Origin: Saccharomycopsis fibuligera x Saccharomycopsis cf. fibuligera
Lineage: Eukaryota; Ascomycota; Saccharomycetes; Ascoideales; Saccharomycopsidaceae
Assembly (NCBI GenBank): GCA_001936135.1
Contig: CP012821.1
Coordinates: 1 to 64,000 of the forward strand
DNA: 64,000 nucleotides
Direction of reading: 5' to 3'
The position numbers and the translations under genes are program-made. Position 1 is the stretch's first letter. Each line of letters opens with the position of its first letter. Positions 21,459 through 32,279 of the stretch are shown piece after piece. Below the pieces are notes generated by a model that worked only from the letters and a program-made list of their open reading frames with translations, made no database searches and was not told the DNA's origin.

Positions 21459-22424
21459 TCTAAACAGGAAGTATAATCAACTGTATGAAAATGAATATTG
21501 AGTATTAAATGCTATGTATATATGTTGTTTAAGGCAGCGAGCTGAGAGCCATCCACCAGATGGAAACAATCAATAGAACGTGGCGCCGATTTGGTAACCG
21601 GGGAAGAAGCAATTGAGAGTAAGCTCTTGTATGTGGGATAGTACTTGCGACTCTAGTATGGCAGTAAGAGAGTATAAACTGCTGCTGACAGATTGTAAAT
21701 AAGTGGTGCTAGCACTAGCAGCTCTGGTGACGATATCTGCTTCACTGGACTCAGTAATTGCTAATTCGTTTAGTGTTTTCGCTCATTCTCGCTTTGACCG
21801 CGCTCGCCACTGCGTGTGACCGTTGCATGGAGATACATACACCCCCTTTCTTGTGGTATATCACTCCGAGGAATGCAGCATGAAGGATCATTAGTACCCG
21901 CGATACAGAGTCGTTATCTCAAGCAAAATTTCGGAATCTTGTTGGGGCCTATGTGTATGATGAATTCATTTGTACTGGTATGTTCATGCGGCGTTCTGAT
22001 CTCTAACTTGATGTTGTTTTAAATAAGAAAGAAATGCTTGGATTGGAAAAGTAATTGTGGCTCGAGGAACTTGGTTAAGAATCTGCCAGAAATTGAGATT
22101 TAACAGCTCACTGAAGTTGGTAAGAAAGATTTGGCTCTTCTAGTGGCAAAAAAGACCAGAAAATACTGAAGGTAAGGCTCTATCAAGGGCTCTTGTCTAC
22201 TTCTAGTAATAAAATTGCCTCCAAGCACTCTCTTGTCCTCATCTTATCTTTAGCAATTTTCAGCACTGCTTCCGCATTGCCTTCCTAGTGTGGCAAGTGC
22301 GTAAATTGCCGCTTTATCTGATAACATCCGCACCCTATATAAACACTAGTGATTTGCAGCTCATTTTCTTTACTCTAGAGACAATTTTTACCCAAAAGAA
22401 CTATGCTCATCAGATTCAACTACA
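21459..22424. other. Divergent promoter region
   Basis: About 970 bp between the divergently transcribed MDL-type and ketopantoate-reductase-like genes. A TATATAAACA box lies near 22335, upstream of the + strand gene. An out-of-frame ATG at 22403 precedes the main start by 22 bases. No gene was recognised. Confidence 0.5.
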
Positions 22425-23450
22425 ATGTCCAATCCAAATGTCCTTTTAATTGGTGCTGGTGGGGTAGGCACCATCGTTGCCTACGGAATTCATTATGCAG
22501 GCAAAGCCAATCTATCGGTGGTGGTGCGCCGCGACTACCAAAAGGTTCTCAGCACTGGCTGGGAGATCCACTCGGTAGATTATGGTGATATCAACGGTTG
22601 GAAGCCTCAAAACGTTTATCCTGATATTGAAACGGCTGCCAAAGAATCAAAAAGTGAAGTTTTTGACTTCGTTGTTGTCACTACAAAAAATTTGCCAGAT
22701 ATTGCCAAAGTAGAAGATTTGGTTGAGCCAGTGGTGACCCCAGAGAAGACCACAGTGGTGTTGATGCAAAACGGATTTGATCTTGGCCGTCCCTTTGCTG
22801 TTAAATATCCAAAGAATGTTTGTGTTTCCGGAGTTTCTCATATTGGTTCCAGAAACCTTAACGGTGTTATCACTCAGACCCAAAAAGACAAAAGCTTGGT
22901 GAGCTACTTCAACAACCCAAATCTCCCAGAAGAAACACTTGAGGCAAAGACAAAGGAATTTATCTCTATATACAGCAATGACAAAAATAACTGCACATAC
23001 TTTCCAGATGCCAAATGGTATAGATACAGAAAGCTAGTTTATAATGCCACCTTGAATACTGTGTGCGCTTTGACTGGTATTGACACTGGTAGATTGGAAC
23101 TCTCTGGAGGATTAGAAAGTGTTTCTATTCCAGCAATGAAAGAGGTGATCGCAGTAGCTAAAGCGGATGGTGTGAGCTTGCCAGAGGACGTTATCAACCT
23201 AGTTGTTCACTCTGATGATGGTGATTGGTATGAACCGTCAATGAGAATTGATGTGAAGAAGGGGAACCCAATTGAATTAGAAGTGATCTTGGGAAATTTG
23301 TTAGTTGTTGCTAAAGAGCTCAGTGTTCCAACTCCGACTCTTTCTCTTTTGTATGAATTACTCAAAATTGTGCAATTCAAGTTAAAAGAGGACAAAGGCA
23401 TTTTCTCTTTGCCAGAAAAGAGACCCGTTTTAGATAAGTTTTACTGTTGA
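22425..23450 (+). CDS. Ketopantoate reductase (ApbA/PanE) family oxidoreductase
   Basis: A 341-residue NADPH-dependent oxidoreductase of the 2-dehydropantoate 2-reductase family. The Rossmann motif GAGGVG is at residues 10-15 (LLIGAGGVGTIVAYG), followed by the VVTTKN strand and the LMQNGFD segment typical of the family. The C-terminal helical domain has Lys203 and Asn207 in RKLVYNATLNTVCALTG, the conserved catalytic Lys and substrate-binding Asn positions. Yeasts usually have a true PAN5 plus one or more PanE-like paralogues of unknown substrate (YDL144C type). I cannot tell which this is, so pantothenate synthesis is possible rather than shown. The start at 22425 is chosen because the dinucleotide motif begins ten residues later. 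An upstream overlapping ATG at 22403 may reduce initiation. Confidence 0.88.
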   Translation: MSNPNVLLIGAGGVGTIVAYGIHYAGKANLSVVVRRDYQKVLSTGWEIHSVDYGDINGWKPQNVYPDIETAAKESKSEVFDFVVVTTKNLPDIAKVEDLVEPVVTPEKTTVVLMQNGFDLGRPFAVKYPKNVCVSGVSHIGSRNLNGVITQTQKDKSLVSYFNNPNLPEETLEAKTKEFISIYSNDKNNCTYFPDAKWYRYRKLVYNATLNTVCALTGIDTGRLELSGGLESVSIPAMKEVIAVAKADGVSLPEDVINLVVHSDDGDWYEPSMRIDVKKGNPIELEVILGNLLVVAKELSVPTPTLSLLYELLKIVQFKLKEDKGIFSLPEKRPVLDKFYC

Positions 23451-23905
23451 TGAATCAAGTGCTTGAATTGACTATATAACTGTTTGTATTGACTTTGTTT
23501 TTATGTTGCAACCCTTTTTGTGTTATGCATACAGACGTTCGTTTAAAAATTCATTTATATACCCACCTTGAAAGTAGAATGCTACTCCCATTGACTACCT
23601 TACTAATTAACAAACAACTTGCTGTACTCATTTCAATCTTGTTCAGTTTTGATCTGGATCTTCATCTGGATCTTTATTTGTATGTAAGCTGAAAGATCTA
23701 TAAATATAAATAGTGATTCCAGATTTTTGCAAAATAAGCAGCGCACATGACCCAAGTTTTTGATTCGTGGAAATCATCTCCGATAGGAAAAAAATAAATT
23801 AAATTGAATCAAATTAATAAAATAAAATAAAAAACAATAGAAAAAATATAAAGCAATATCAAAAACATGGACACGCAGCCAAATTGATTCAGCTTTGATG
23901 CCATA

Positions 23906-25831
23906 TTGCCACTCTACCTTATAGAAAATATACTAAAAATAATGCTTTCCAAAAAACTTTTGAGGGCGCTTATATACATAGTGGCAGGGATATTATCCTT
24001 AGCTGCTTTGTTTTCATATCAAAGGAACCATTTTACTGATCATCCAAACGAAGACATGGTTATTGGAGATATCATTAGCAAAGAGGAATCCCCATTTTAT
24101 ATAGTAGATATCGCTTTTAAAAAATGCTGGCGAAGCAGTTCCAGCTGCGGTATCATTGATGACGACACAAAAAATTCTCCCAATGTTAAGTGGGTTCGGA
24201 TTACCAAGAACTTGTACTTGAAAAATAAGCGTCAATGGAATTTTGATTTACACAATTATTACTTATTTTTGAAACTCATTGATTCTGAGAAATTAAAAAG
24301 CGATGAATATCTTTACGAGCATTATAACAAAAAAAATAAGTTTGTTGACCAGATATCTGTATATCTGGAGTTTAATATCAGCAATAAAGATCGAATTCCT
24401 GATCGGATTATCCATGAGTTTAATAATAAAGGAGAACCATTTTCAGAGATGATTATGCAGAATTTTGAATATACAAAAAACAAACTTTTGTCATTTACAT
24501 CAGATTCAAATTCAAATGAAAAAAGAGCTGGAGAAGGGGAGGATCTAAAGATCCCATCATTAAAACAAGTCTCTGAGTTAGGTTGGGTTCAAAAAAATCA
24601 TGGTTTATGGGTTAAGTATGACACATTTGACCAAACCAATACTCTTCAAAAAATTAATATCCTTTTTGGTGAAGACGCAGTGGACCCACGTCCTGACTGG
24701 TATATGATAAAAAATCCGTTGCAAATTCCAAAGCAAACATATAAGACATTCATTACTCTTTCAAATAAAAAACTATCTCAACGTCTCACCAAGAATTTTA
24801 GCAAAAAGCCAATTTTGAAAATACATCCAAATGGCAAGTATAAAATTTTGCAAGTGGCAGATTTACATTTTAGCAATGGTTACGGTGAATGCAGAGATCC
24901 ATTCCCAGCAGAATCAGCAAAAGATTGCAAAGCAGATCCGAGAAGCTTGCAATTTGTTCGCAAAGTGCTTGATATAGAAAAGCCAGATCTTGTTGTATTA
25001 ACCGGCGATCAAATATTTGGTGAAACTTCTCCTGACGCATTTTCTTCATTACTTAAAGCGGTGGCAATTTTCATCGAGTACAAGATCCCATATGCTACTA
25101 ATCTTGGTAACCATGATGATGAAAGCAGTTTAACAAGACAACAAGTAATGGAAATTACTGCTTCGTTGCCATATTCATTATCGCAACTTGGACCCAAAGA
25201 CGTTGCTGGTGTTGGCAATTATTATCTCACAGTTCAAGGACCAAAATCCAGTAACCCAGCAGTGCTGTTGTGGTTCTTGGATACTCACAAATATTCACCA
25301 AGTCCAAAAACTAATCCGGGTTATGACTGGATAAAAGAAAACCAGCTTGAATGGCTAGAGAATGAGTACATGGATCTTAGTCCTCTGATTGCCAGCTATT
25401 CACATATTCATTTATCAATGGCATTTTTCCACATTCCATTACCGGAATACCGTAATGTAAAAGAAAATAATGTTGTTGGATCTTACAAAGAAGGTGTCAC
25501 AGCATCGTCGTATAACACTGGGGCAAGAAAAGTGCTTGCCAAACTTGGTGTTAGCGTGGTATCTGTAGGTCATGATCATTGTAATGATTACTGTTTGTTT
25601 GATTCTTTAGATGGGGAAACTAGCCATAAAAACAAAGACTTGTGGCTATGTTACGCAGGTGCAGCTGGTGAAGGTGGTTATGGGGGATACGGAGGTACTG
25701 CTAGAAGAGTGAGAGTTTTCGAAATTGATACTAATACTAACAGCATCTTTAGTTGGAAAAGAGTGGAAACCAATGTTAAGGATATATTGGATAAACAGAC
25801 ATTAGTAGATGGTGGACATGCAAAACTTTAA
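23906..25831 (+). CDS. DCR2: DCR2-like metallophosphatase
   Basis: A calcineurin-like (purple acid phosphatase-type) phosphoesterase related to yeast Dcr2, which promotes cell-cycle start and antagonises the unfolded-protein response. It has up to 641 residues, but the in-frame ATG at 23942 (MLSKKLLRALIYIV) is a likely alternative start because it directly precedes the single N-terminal membrane anchor. The catalytic domain fills the C-terminal half. Metal-site motifs are in order: QVADLHFSNGYGECRDP near residue 318, LTGDQIFGE near 370, NLGNHDDE near 402, FFHIPLPEY, and GHDHCNDYC near 555. Spacing and wording match Dcr2 well. Two in-frame CTG codons fall at positions where I recall hydrophilic residues in homologues, one inside the strand before FLDTHKYS. 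This is one of the arguments for CTG=Ser in this organism. Confidence 0.9.
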   Translation: MPLYLIENILKIMLSKKLLRALIYIVAGILSLAALFSYQRNHFTDHPNEDMVIGDIISKEESPFYIVDIAFKKCWRSSSSCGIIDDDTKNSPNVKWVRITKNLYLKNKRQWNFDLHNYYLFLKLIDSEKLKSDEYLYEHYNKKNKFVDQISVYLEFNISNKDRIPDRIIHEFNNKGEPFSEMIMQNFEYTKNKLLSFTSDSNSNEKRAGEGEDLKIPSLKQVSELGWVQKNHGLWVKYDTFDQTNTLQKINILFGEDAVDPRPDWYMIKNPLQIPKQTYKTFITLSNKKLSQRLTKNFSKKPILKIHPNGKYKILQVADLHFSNGYGECRDPFPAESAKDCKADPRSLQFVRKVLDIEKPDLVVLTGDQIFGETSPDAFSSLLKAVAIFIEYKIPYATNLGNHDDESSLTRQQVMEITASLPYSLSQLGPKDVAGVGNYYLTVQGPKSSNPAVLLWFLDTHKYSPSPKTNPGYDWIKENQLEWLENEYMDLSPLIASYSHIHLSMAFFHIPLPEYRNVKENNVVGSYKEGVTASSYNTGARKVLAKLGVSVVSVGHDHCNDYCLFDSLDGETSHKNKDLWLCYAGAAGEGGYGGYGGTARRVRVFEIDTNTNSIFSWKRVETNVKDILDKQTLVDGGHAKL

Positions 25832-26085
25832 TGGTTTTATGATCTTTGTGTTCTTTTTTTATATTTATTTTGATTGTTTTTGTATAGCTCACGTTTTTGG
25901 TTTGTTTTGTGTGTTGTCATTTTATAGTTATCATTCATGATTTTCATATTGTCATCTGCTTTTTCCTTAAAATTTTTACAATCAAGTTTAATAATATCTT
26001 TTTTGAAACTCCGTAGTTCGTTTGTTGATACTTCTGTTATTTATATAAATACTATCAACCTATTTACAAGATACAGTTATCCTAT

Positions 26086-27531
26086 TTAAGTTACACTCAC
26101 TAAATTATTTAAGTCTTCCTCGTGATACTCTTTATCAACGATTTCAATATCCTCAACACTATGCACCAAGATTCTATCATTATTTAAGCCCAACTCAAAA
26201 ATGAAAATTCCACTAATTACCCTCTCAAAATCACTATTATTACCATCATTGTCAAACAGACTGCTTTGTGAAGGTGACAGGGACTGGCTTGATCCATTCA
26301 TTTTCCTCACGAATAAACCATTGATAATATCATTCAAATTGCTAAATTTCAACCTCTCATACCCTTTTTCATTGCAAATCTTCTTGGAAACTGCATATTT
26401 ACCCAACTTAGCATTAGCTGTACCAGAAACCTTGTTATTGTAATCCTGTGCTACCTGGCTATTATTGTTACTGACATTGCCACTATTGCTAATCAAATGG
26501 TCACAAGTCTCAGAGCAAGTACTCCATTTGACAATGATTTTATAGGTCCAAGGAAAAAGACTATACTTGTGATACATAATTTTTTTTTCCAAATTGCTCA
26601 AATCATGAAACATGGGAATCTTATCAAGCAATTCTTTCTCTAGCTCTTCTTGCAATGTTGCATTTTCAAAAAATCTTGCATCATTGATCTTCACACTAGG
26701 CTCTTCCACATGGATGCTATTAACATGAAGTTTAACTTTCGGATTTAGCATGAAGTTAGTAAGCATTAATCTAAGAGTTTTCATCACCGTAAAGTATGGA
26801 TACCGGCCTTTAATTACTGGGATATATGGATGTGTATGCGGACATATTCTAAGGATTACATTTTTAGAAAGTAATTCTTCGGGTATTGATTCATTTAGTA
26901 AGTTAGGGATGACTCGAGTTAGCTCTTCAGTAGTATTAGACAAATTAATTAACTTGTTTTGTTTTTGTTTTTGCTTCATATTATCTTCACGGTGATTATT
27001 TTCTTTTTCTGATTGTGATTGCATCTTAAGGCATCCTCGAGGATCAGTATTACTGGAAAATGTAGTATTCATTCTGGTTTCTACTTGCTTTTGTAGATCA
27101 TGAATGTAAAAAGATCCATTAGTTGCGCTTTTGGAAAAGCACACGGGCAATTCGTCCATTCTTAGTGACACTGCCTGATTTCGGACATGATGGTGATATT
27201 GTTGTTGTTGGTTTTTTTGACAAAATAGTTGTTTCTGCTTCTGTCCAGTAACATTGTTCATGAAGAACCATTGATGCATGTGTAACAGAGAGTTTTTACT
27301 CAATAAGCAACAAACATCATGATTATTATAATGTATACTTCTTTGAAAGTATAAAAGGTACACTGTTTTTCTCTTTTGCTGATTGGCTATCGTTTTCAGA
27401 AACACTGCTATATTTTCAGACCTATACTGTGATATTTTGGATTTTGGAATTCTTTGTATCAGAGCAAACATGATTATTGGCACTAGACCGCTATCTTCAT
27501 TGCTTATAGTAATTCTCAATGCTGCTTTCAA
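26086..27531 (-). CDS. Unrecognised protein of 481 residues
   Basis: I do not recognise this family. The N-terminal ~200 residues are basic, Gln/Asn/His-rich and low in complexity. The first 40 residues contain several Arg/Lys and hydrophobic stretches, which might be an organelle-targeting signal. From about residue 205 the sequence becomes protein-like and probably folded: ELTRVIPNLLNESIPEELL, then ICPHTHPYIPVIKGRYPYF, then KYSLFPWTYKIIVKWSTCS. It ends with GIFIFELGLNNDRILVHSVEDIEIV. That last block, a strand describing a host-derived ligand or signal output, is the most likely conserved part. The gene converges with DCR2 across a 254-bp gap. It is likely a conserved yeast protein of unknown role. 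Confidence 0.7.
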   Translation of the reverse strand: MKAALRITISNEDSGLVPIIMFALIQRIPKSKISQYRSENIAVFLKTIANQQKRKTVYLLYFQRSIHYNNHDVCCLLSKNSLLHMHQWFFMNNVTGQKQKQLFCQKNQQQQYHHHVRNQAVSLRMDELPVCFSKSATNGSFYIHDLQKQVETRMNTTFSSNTDPRGCLKMQSQSEKENNHREDNMKQKQKQNKLINLSNTTEELTRVIPNLLNESIPEELLSKNVILRICPHTHPYIPVIKGRYPYFTVMKTLRLMLTNFMLNPKVKLHVNSIHVEEPSVKINDARFFENATLQEELEKELLDKIPMFHDLSNLEKKIMYHKYSLFPWTYKIIVKWSTCSETCDHLISNSGNVSNNNSQVAQDYNNKVSGTANAKLGKYAVSKKICNEKGYERLKFSNLNDIINGLFVRKMNGSSQSLSPSQSSLFDNDGNNSDFERVISGIFIFELGLNNDRILVHSVEDIEIVDKEYHEEDLNNLVSVT

Positions 27532-28170
27532 TAACTATTATTATGGTGCAGGCAGCTGAGTGATATAAGAGTTTGATAGCAGACAAGCTAAATTTAATAG
27601 AAACTGATGAGAGAGAAGATGCTCATCTAGTTTGTTACTGTGGTAGGTCTTGTTTTTGTTTTGTTTTAGTTTACTTTTTCCTTTTTTTTTCCCAGATCAA
27701 TTTTCGGTTTTCTCCGCGTGCATCCCATCCCATGTCAAGATACACACAGATGACTACATCATGTCAATATAGACACGATCAACAACCGGAAATCAAACCA
27801 GTCAGGCACTTCCTAGCAGCAATTCCTAAACACAGAGTACATAGAACTAAGTAAACAAGTTTTAAATATATTACAGCTGTAGCTTATAGTTCAACAACGT
27901 GAAGAAGAATTAAATAATGGTAAATAAATAACACTAGGCAAAGAAAAAACAAAAACAAAACAAGCATGTGTAACAAATGTCAAAAAAACGGGAACTTGGC
28001 GGCAGCGATGAAAAAACAAAAGTAAAGCACCAGAAGGTGAAATGAATATATCAAACGCCAAGCAAATTGTAAACATAATCGTAGTAAAAAAATTAATAGG
28101 ATGACAAAACACAAGAAAAAAAAAAGCATGAAAAAGAAAGCATGAATGAGAAAATTAAAAAAAAAAAAAA

Positions 28171-28206
<36 letters not shown>

Positions 28207-28238
28207 CTAAAAAGCCATTAATACGATTAGCAAAAATA
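27532..28238. other. Intergenic region with A-rich tract
   Basis: About 700 bp between two minus-strand genes. From about 28087 onward it is extremely A-rich, with near-continuous A between 28157 and 28203 broken by single bases. It includes the 3' UTR of the UNC13-like gene. No gene is seen. Confidence 0.55.
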
Positions 28239-31200
28239 CTAAACAATTCTAATACCTTGAGCAGCAGCACGGGCAAGAATTTCGGTTTGAGTAATACGCG
28301 CCACTGCTTCTCTTTCTTCAAGTCTGCGAGCAACATAATGCTTTTCTCCCTTGGCAATCAAAATTCTTAATATGATATCCTCAACTTCTGCTTTAATTGC
28401 TAATGGATCTGATTCTGCTTCTTTGACTTCTTTTTCTGCTTTAGCTCTAGCCTGTGCTGAACCTTGGGCCATAATAGTCTTAGATCTTGCTACTGTACCT
28501 GATCTGGTGAGTTTAAGATTATTGTTGGTCTTGTTTTGCTTAGACTTATTGATGTTGCTGCTGTTATTGCTCAATGAGTCAGAAATGTCATAGTAATTTT
28601 TCTCTTTGATGTATTTGTTAACCACAGGAACTAACTGTTGCAGTTCCTCCATCAATTGGTTTGAGTCTGTAACATAATGTACTGGGATTAATAATAGTCT
28701 TTGGTACCGCTGATCTTGAAGCTGTTCTAAAGGTGGGCCTTCACCATTAGCATAAAAAAACTCTACACACAAGATTTTCAACCATTCAAATGTCACTTCA
28801 AGTTCGATTTGAGTTAGCGGTCGATTAGAATTGCCACCTAACGTGGCAAATGTGTTGCTCACTGCTGCTTGCCATTTAGTACTTCCAGAATCATTTCTGT
28901 TGAGCAAAGAGTTTTTTGCGGCACTCAATGGTGGTAATAAAAGTAGGTCCGCAGTTGTTAAGATCACGGACCACGCTTCCAACATAATCATAAATAAGAG
29001 TTTTAAAGTCAAAGTTTCTGCCAAAACTTGCAAATTAGCGTTCAAGTAATTACCTAATGGGGCAATAGCACTTCTCAAAAGCTCTTTATCAGGTCTTATT
29101 GACCCGTTATTCCCACAGATAGTTTTCAAAGTTGGTCTAGACAATGAATAGAAAATGAATTTGGAGAATTTGTTCACCATCAAAGTAATAGTTCTGTCTC
29201 TTATTCTAACCAATGATCTATGGGCTCTGCCTAAGCAGAAGAGAGCGTCAACTTTTTCACTTTCCATAGAAATTGAACATAAAAGTCTACCTTGGGTATC
29301 TAAGTCAAACCAACGTTCATGAGGAATGCCATTATCATTATACTTTCTTGGATCCAAATGAATGGTGGTTCGGCCAACAATTTCATGACTTCTGACTTTG
29401 GCCTTGGAATCATCCCAAACCGTAGCAGTTATAAACCCAGGGTTCGTAGCTGGAACGGTGAATTCAAACTCTTCGTTCCATTGAGGGTTCAAGTCATCCA
29501 AAATCATTCTAGTTTTGCCGATGGTGGTTCTAGAGTTAGAATCTGTCAACATGACATAAGTATCAGAAAACCCATCAGCACCCATTGCTCTTAAATTTTC
29601 TGCCTTGACAATTTTTATAGAAAACAAATTGATAGAACTAGAGGATTTAACTGGTCCTTCATATCTTTGAATAACACTAGAGACCTTTTCTGGATTTATC
29701 AGTTCTTCTAATCTGTCAATGTTTTCTAACATTGCCCCCAAATTGTTCAATGCAACACAAGTCCGTTTCTTAAATCTGTATGGTTTTGGTGGATCAATTC
29801 TTACAGAACCGGTGACTGCTGCTTTAACGCCTGATAACCATCTCATAGCATTTGTTTCTTCTTCTTGTGTAGCCATCATTTCGTCCTGTGGCTGCTCGTC
29901 TTCGTCGTTCAAGTCATTATTGATTAGATCTAAACATTTATAACCATACATGGTAATTGCCTCCGATATACCTTTGATGATAACTGTGTACAATTTATTG
30001 ATTTGATACTCATCCTGCCAGTCCAAATTTTTTAAAATATTGAGCGGAGTCTTGAAAATAGACAAGCAATCTTTGACTGAAGAAGAACTTTTACTAAAGC
30101 TGGCATCTTCACCTTCTTTGAGTTCGAAATCGTCAGCATCAAAAGCTTTCGTAGTTAAATCTTTTAATTGAGTCTCTGTATCATGAACAAATCTTTCAAC
30201 AAACGGGTAGAAAAACTGTTCCAACTTGAAAGGAAATGGCTTTTTGCTGATGTTAACCACTTGTGAGTAAGAATATCTAATGTCAGATAGTTTTTGATAT
30301 AGTTCAATACAATCATTGTATGGAATCAGGTAAATATCGCCATTTTGCTGCTCTTTAATGGTGTTAACAATATGATAAAGCATTGCTTTAGAGTCACGAG
30401 CAAAGCCTGAGGTGAATTCGCGAGTGGCAATATGAGTAACAGGCAAAAATCCCATAAATGGAGATTTGAACCTTTGTTGGGTAGTAGTCAAAGTTTGAAT
30501 TATTTCCAATGCTGCTTCATATACGTTACCTAGTTCCAAAGTGTTATCTCTTGGGATTTGCGACAAGATTTCCACATATTTGGCGTCAATGGCCTTACCT
30601 AATGCTAGAGTTAATTTACGCTCCCATTTTTTAGGTAAACCTGATTTTTCAATATATTCCTCAAAAGTAGGATCTTGAGCGATAAACTCCAAAAACATAA
30701 GATAAATTTTAAATTTAGGTTTCGTGGTCCCAAAGATACCACTTAGCAAATCTCTGATGGTTGCCATTGTTTGCAAGTACATGATTTGAATATTGTTTGA
30801 CCATTCTCTTTTATCAGGCTCGGGCCATTCCAAGACATCCATATCATTTTCATCTTTAATAGTGTTAAAGGCAAAACTTAACACCGACTGAGCCTTTTCT
30901 GTATCTATATCCAAAATCTCACCTGTGGAGGTAGTAATATTGAGAATGGTATTATTGGCAGCAGTGAAGATTAATGAAGCTCTAGCGGGATCATTGATAC
31001 GCCAGAATGTGGCTACTTGCTGGATTAATTCATTGGTGGTATTGGAAAAAAGGACGTCGCTGTCCTTGTGAAATTTGAGACAAGCTTCAATGAATTTGAT
31101 AAAATATTCTCGGGTCAAAAGTGGGATCACATAATAGGTACTACTTTTGGACTTGGGTAAAGTTTGTCTCTTCATTGCTGTTGGCCTTTTGAGCTTTGCT

Positions 31201-32279
31201 AATAAACTGGTGATTCCAATTTCCTCTTTTTCTTTCCACTGTTTGTACCTGGCTTCAGTAGTAAAATCTTCCTTGTTGTAGATACCACTATCATGAGTTA
31301 TACTAACAATCAACCCTTTTAGATCTTCCTGTAGTGCGGTTTCAGTGGAAGAGTCTTTTAGTCTGTTGATATCATTTTGTACAGTTTTGCTGTCCTTGTG
31401 AAATATTTGAGCAACATGTTGAGCAAGAGACATTTCGTTGAGTCCACAAGGAGGTTCAATGTATGCTATATCTTCATGGGTACTACTCTTGTTGTTGTTG
31501 TTACTGCCATTACTGTAGCTGACCATAGTTTTTGTCTTTGATTCTAAAGAAGATTTGATTTCTTGCAAATGAGCTACTGCAGCCTCGGAATTTCTTTCGT
31601 ATTGTATTGTTTCAATAAGAATAGATATGAAGGCAGATATTTCCTTGAAGATAGTGACGTTAATTTCCTGGTTAGGATCTTTAATGAATTGAATTTCTTT
31701 GTTGATAGCCTTCGTGTATTCCCCAATAAGAGCTTCGGGGGAACGAGTATCGCTCGGGGGTATTTGATCAATCATGCTGTAGAAACTAAGACAGCATCTC
31801 CTGGTGGAAGCGGGCAAATGTTTGTGAGTCTTCTTCAACGCAATAGAATTTATAATGAATTTCAAGTTTTTGACTGCATCCTTGGGCAATTTTGTGCTTG
31901 ATTTCTCGTCCTTGGAATCAAAGTGAGATAAGAGTTTATTAAGATGTTTGGAGCTTGAGCCAGAGCCAGAACTAGAGCCAGAGCCGTAACCAGCAGCACT
32001 GTTGTACGAAAGCCTTTTTGAATTTGAAGGGGAGCGAGGGATTGTGTTTGAGAAAGACGAGGAAGTGCTAGAGGGAGACAATGTTGGTTTAGGAGCCAGT
32101 TTGGGCACCTGTATTGGGTTTCTGAAGCGGGGCTCTATTCTGTAGTCAATGATGGCAACCTGAAGCACTTTCAGATAGACATCATCAATACTGATCTTGG
32201 AGACATCAGAGACATGCAAAGCCGAGAGAGACTGGATCAAGCTGCCTGTGCCAGAGGCAACAGAGGCATTCCTGTTCAT
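28239..32279 (-). CDS. UNC13/MUN-domain protein with C2 domain
   Basis: A large 1346-residue protein of the fungal Munc13-like family (S. pombe Ync13/Git1 relatives), expected at the plasma membrane or on vesicles in exocytosis. The N-terminus is Ser/Pro/Gly-rich and disordered to about residue 110. A long helical MUN-type region follows, with MHD-like blocks around FGTTKPKFKIYLMFLEF and, later, the VNKFSKFIFYSLSRPTL segment. Between them is a C2 domain (SINLFSIKIVKAENLRAMG, DTYVMLTDSNSRT, NPQWNEEFEFTV, ATVWDDSK), which binds phospholipid, often with Ca2+. The Asp pattern (GADGFSDTY, VWDDSKAKVRSHE) is compatible with Ca2+ binding. The C-terminus is charged and ends ILARAAAQGIRIV. Helix-C2-helix order is what the fungal members show. 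Confidence 0.85.
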   Translation of the reverse strand: MNRNASVASGTGSLIQSLSALHVSDVSKISIDDVYLKVLQVAIIDYRIEPRFRNPIQVPKLAPKPTLSPSSTSSSFSNTIPRSPSNSKRLSYNSAAGYGSGSSSGSGSSSKHLNKLLSHFDSKDEKSSTKLPKDAVKNLKFIINSIALKKTHKHLPASTRRCCLSFYSMIDQIPPSDTRSPEALIGEYTKAINKEIQFIKDPNQEINVTIFKEISAFISILIETIQYERNSEAAVAHLQEIKSSLESKTKTMVSYSNGSNNNNKSSTHEDIAYIEPPCGLNEMSLAQHVAQIFHKDSKTVQNDINRLKDSSTETALQEDLKGLIVSITHDSGIYNKEDFTTEARYKQWKEKEEIGITSLLAKLKRPTAMKRQTLPKSKSSTYYVIPLLTREYFIKFIEACLKFHKDSDVLFSNTTNELIQQVATFWRINDPARASLIFTAANNTILNITTSTGEILDIDTEKAQSVLSFAFNTIKDENDMDVLEWPEPDKREWSNNIQIMYLQTMATIRDLLSGIFGTTKPKFKIYLMFLEFIAQDPTFEEYIEKSGLPKKWERKLTLALGKAIDAKYVEILSQIPRDNTLELGNVYEAALEIIQTLTTTQQRFKSPFMGFLPVTHIATREFTSGFARDSKAMLYHIVNTIKEQQNGDIYLIPYNDCIELYQKLSDIRYSYSQVVNISKKPFPFKLEQFFYPFVERFVHDTETQLKDLTTKAFDADDFELKEGEDASFSKSSSSVKDCLSIFKTPLNILKNLDWQDEYQINKLYTVIIKGISEAITMYGYKCLDLINNDLNDEDEQPQDEMMATQEEETNAMRWLSGVKAAVTGSVRIDPPKPYRFKKRTCVALNNLGAMLENIDRLEELINPEKVSSVIQRYEGPVKSSSSINLFSIKIVKAENLRAMGADGFSDTYVMLTDSNSRTTIGKTRMILDDLNPQWNEEFEFTVPATNPGFITATVWDDSKAKVRSHEIVGRTTIHLDPRKYNDNGIPHERWFDLDTQGRLLCSISMESEKVDALFCLGRAHRSLVRIRDRTITLMVNKFSKFIFYSLSRPTLKTICGNNGSIRPDKELLRSAIAPLGNYLNANLQVLAETLTLKLLFMIMLEAWSVILTTADLLLLPPLSAAKNSLLNRNDSGSTKWQAAVSNTFATLGGNSNRPLTQIELEVTFEWLKILCVEFFYANGEGPPLEQLQDQRYQRLLLIPVHYVTDSNQLMEELQQLVPVVNKYIKEKNYYDISDSLSNNSSNINKSKQNKTNNNLKLTRSGTVARSKTIMAQGSAQARAKAEKEVKEAESDPLAIKAEVEDIILRILIAKGEKHYVARRLEEREAVARITQTEILARAAAQGIRIV

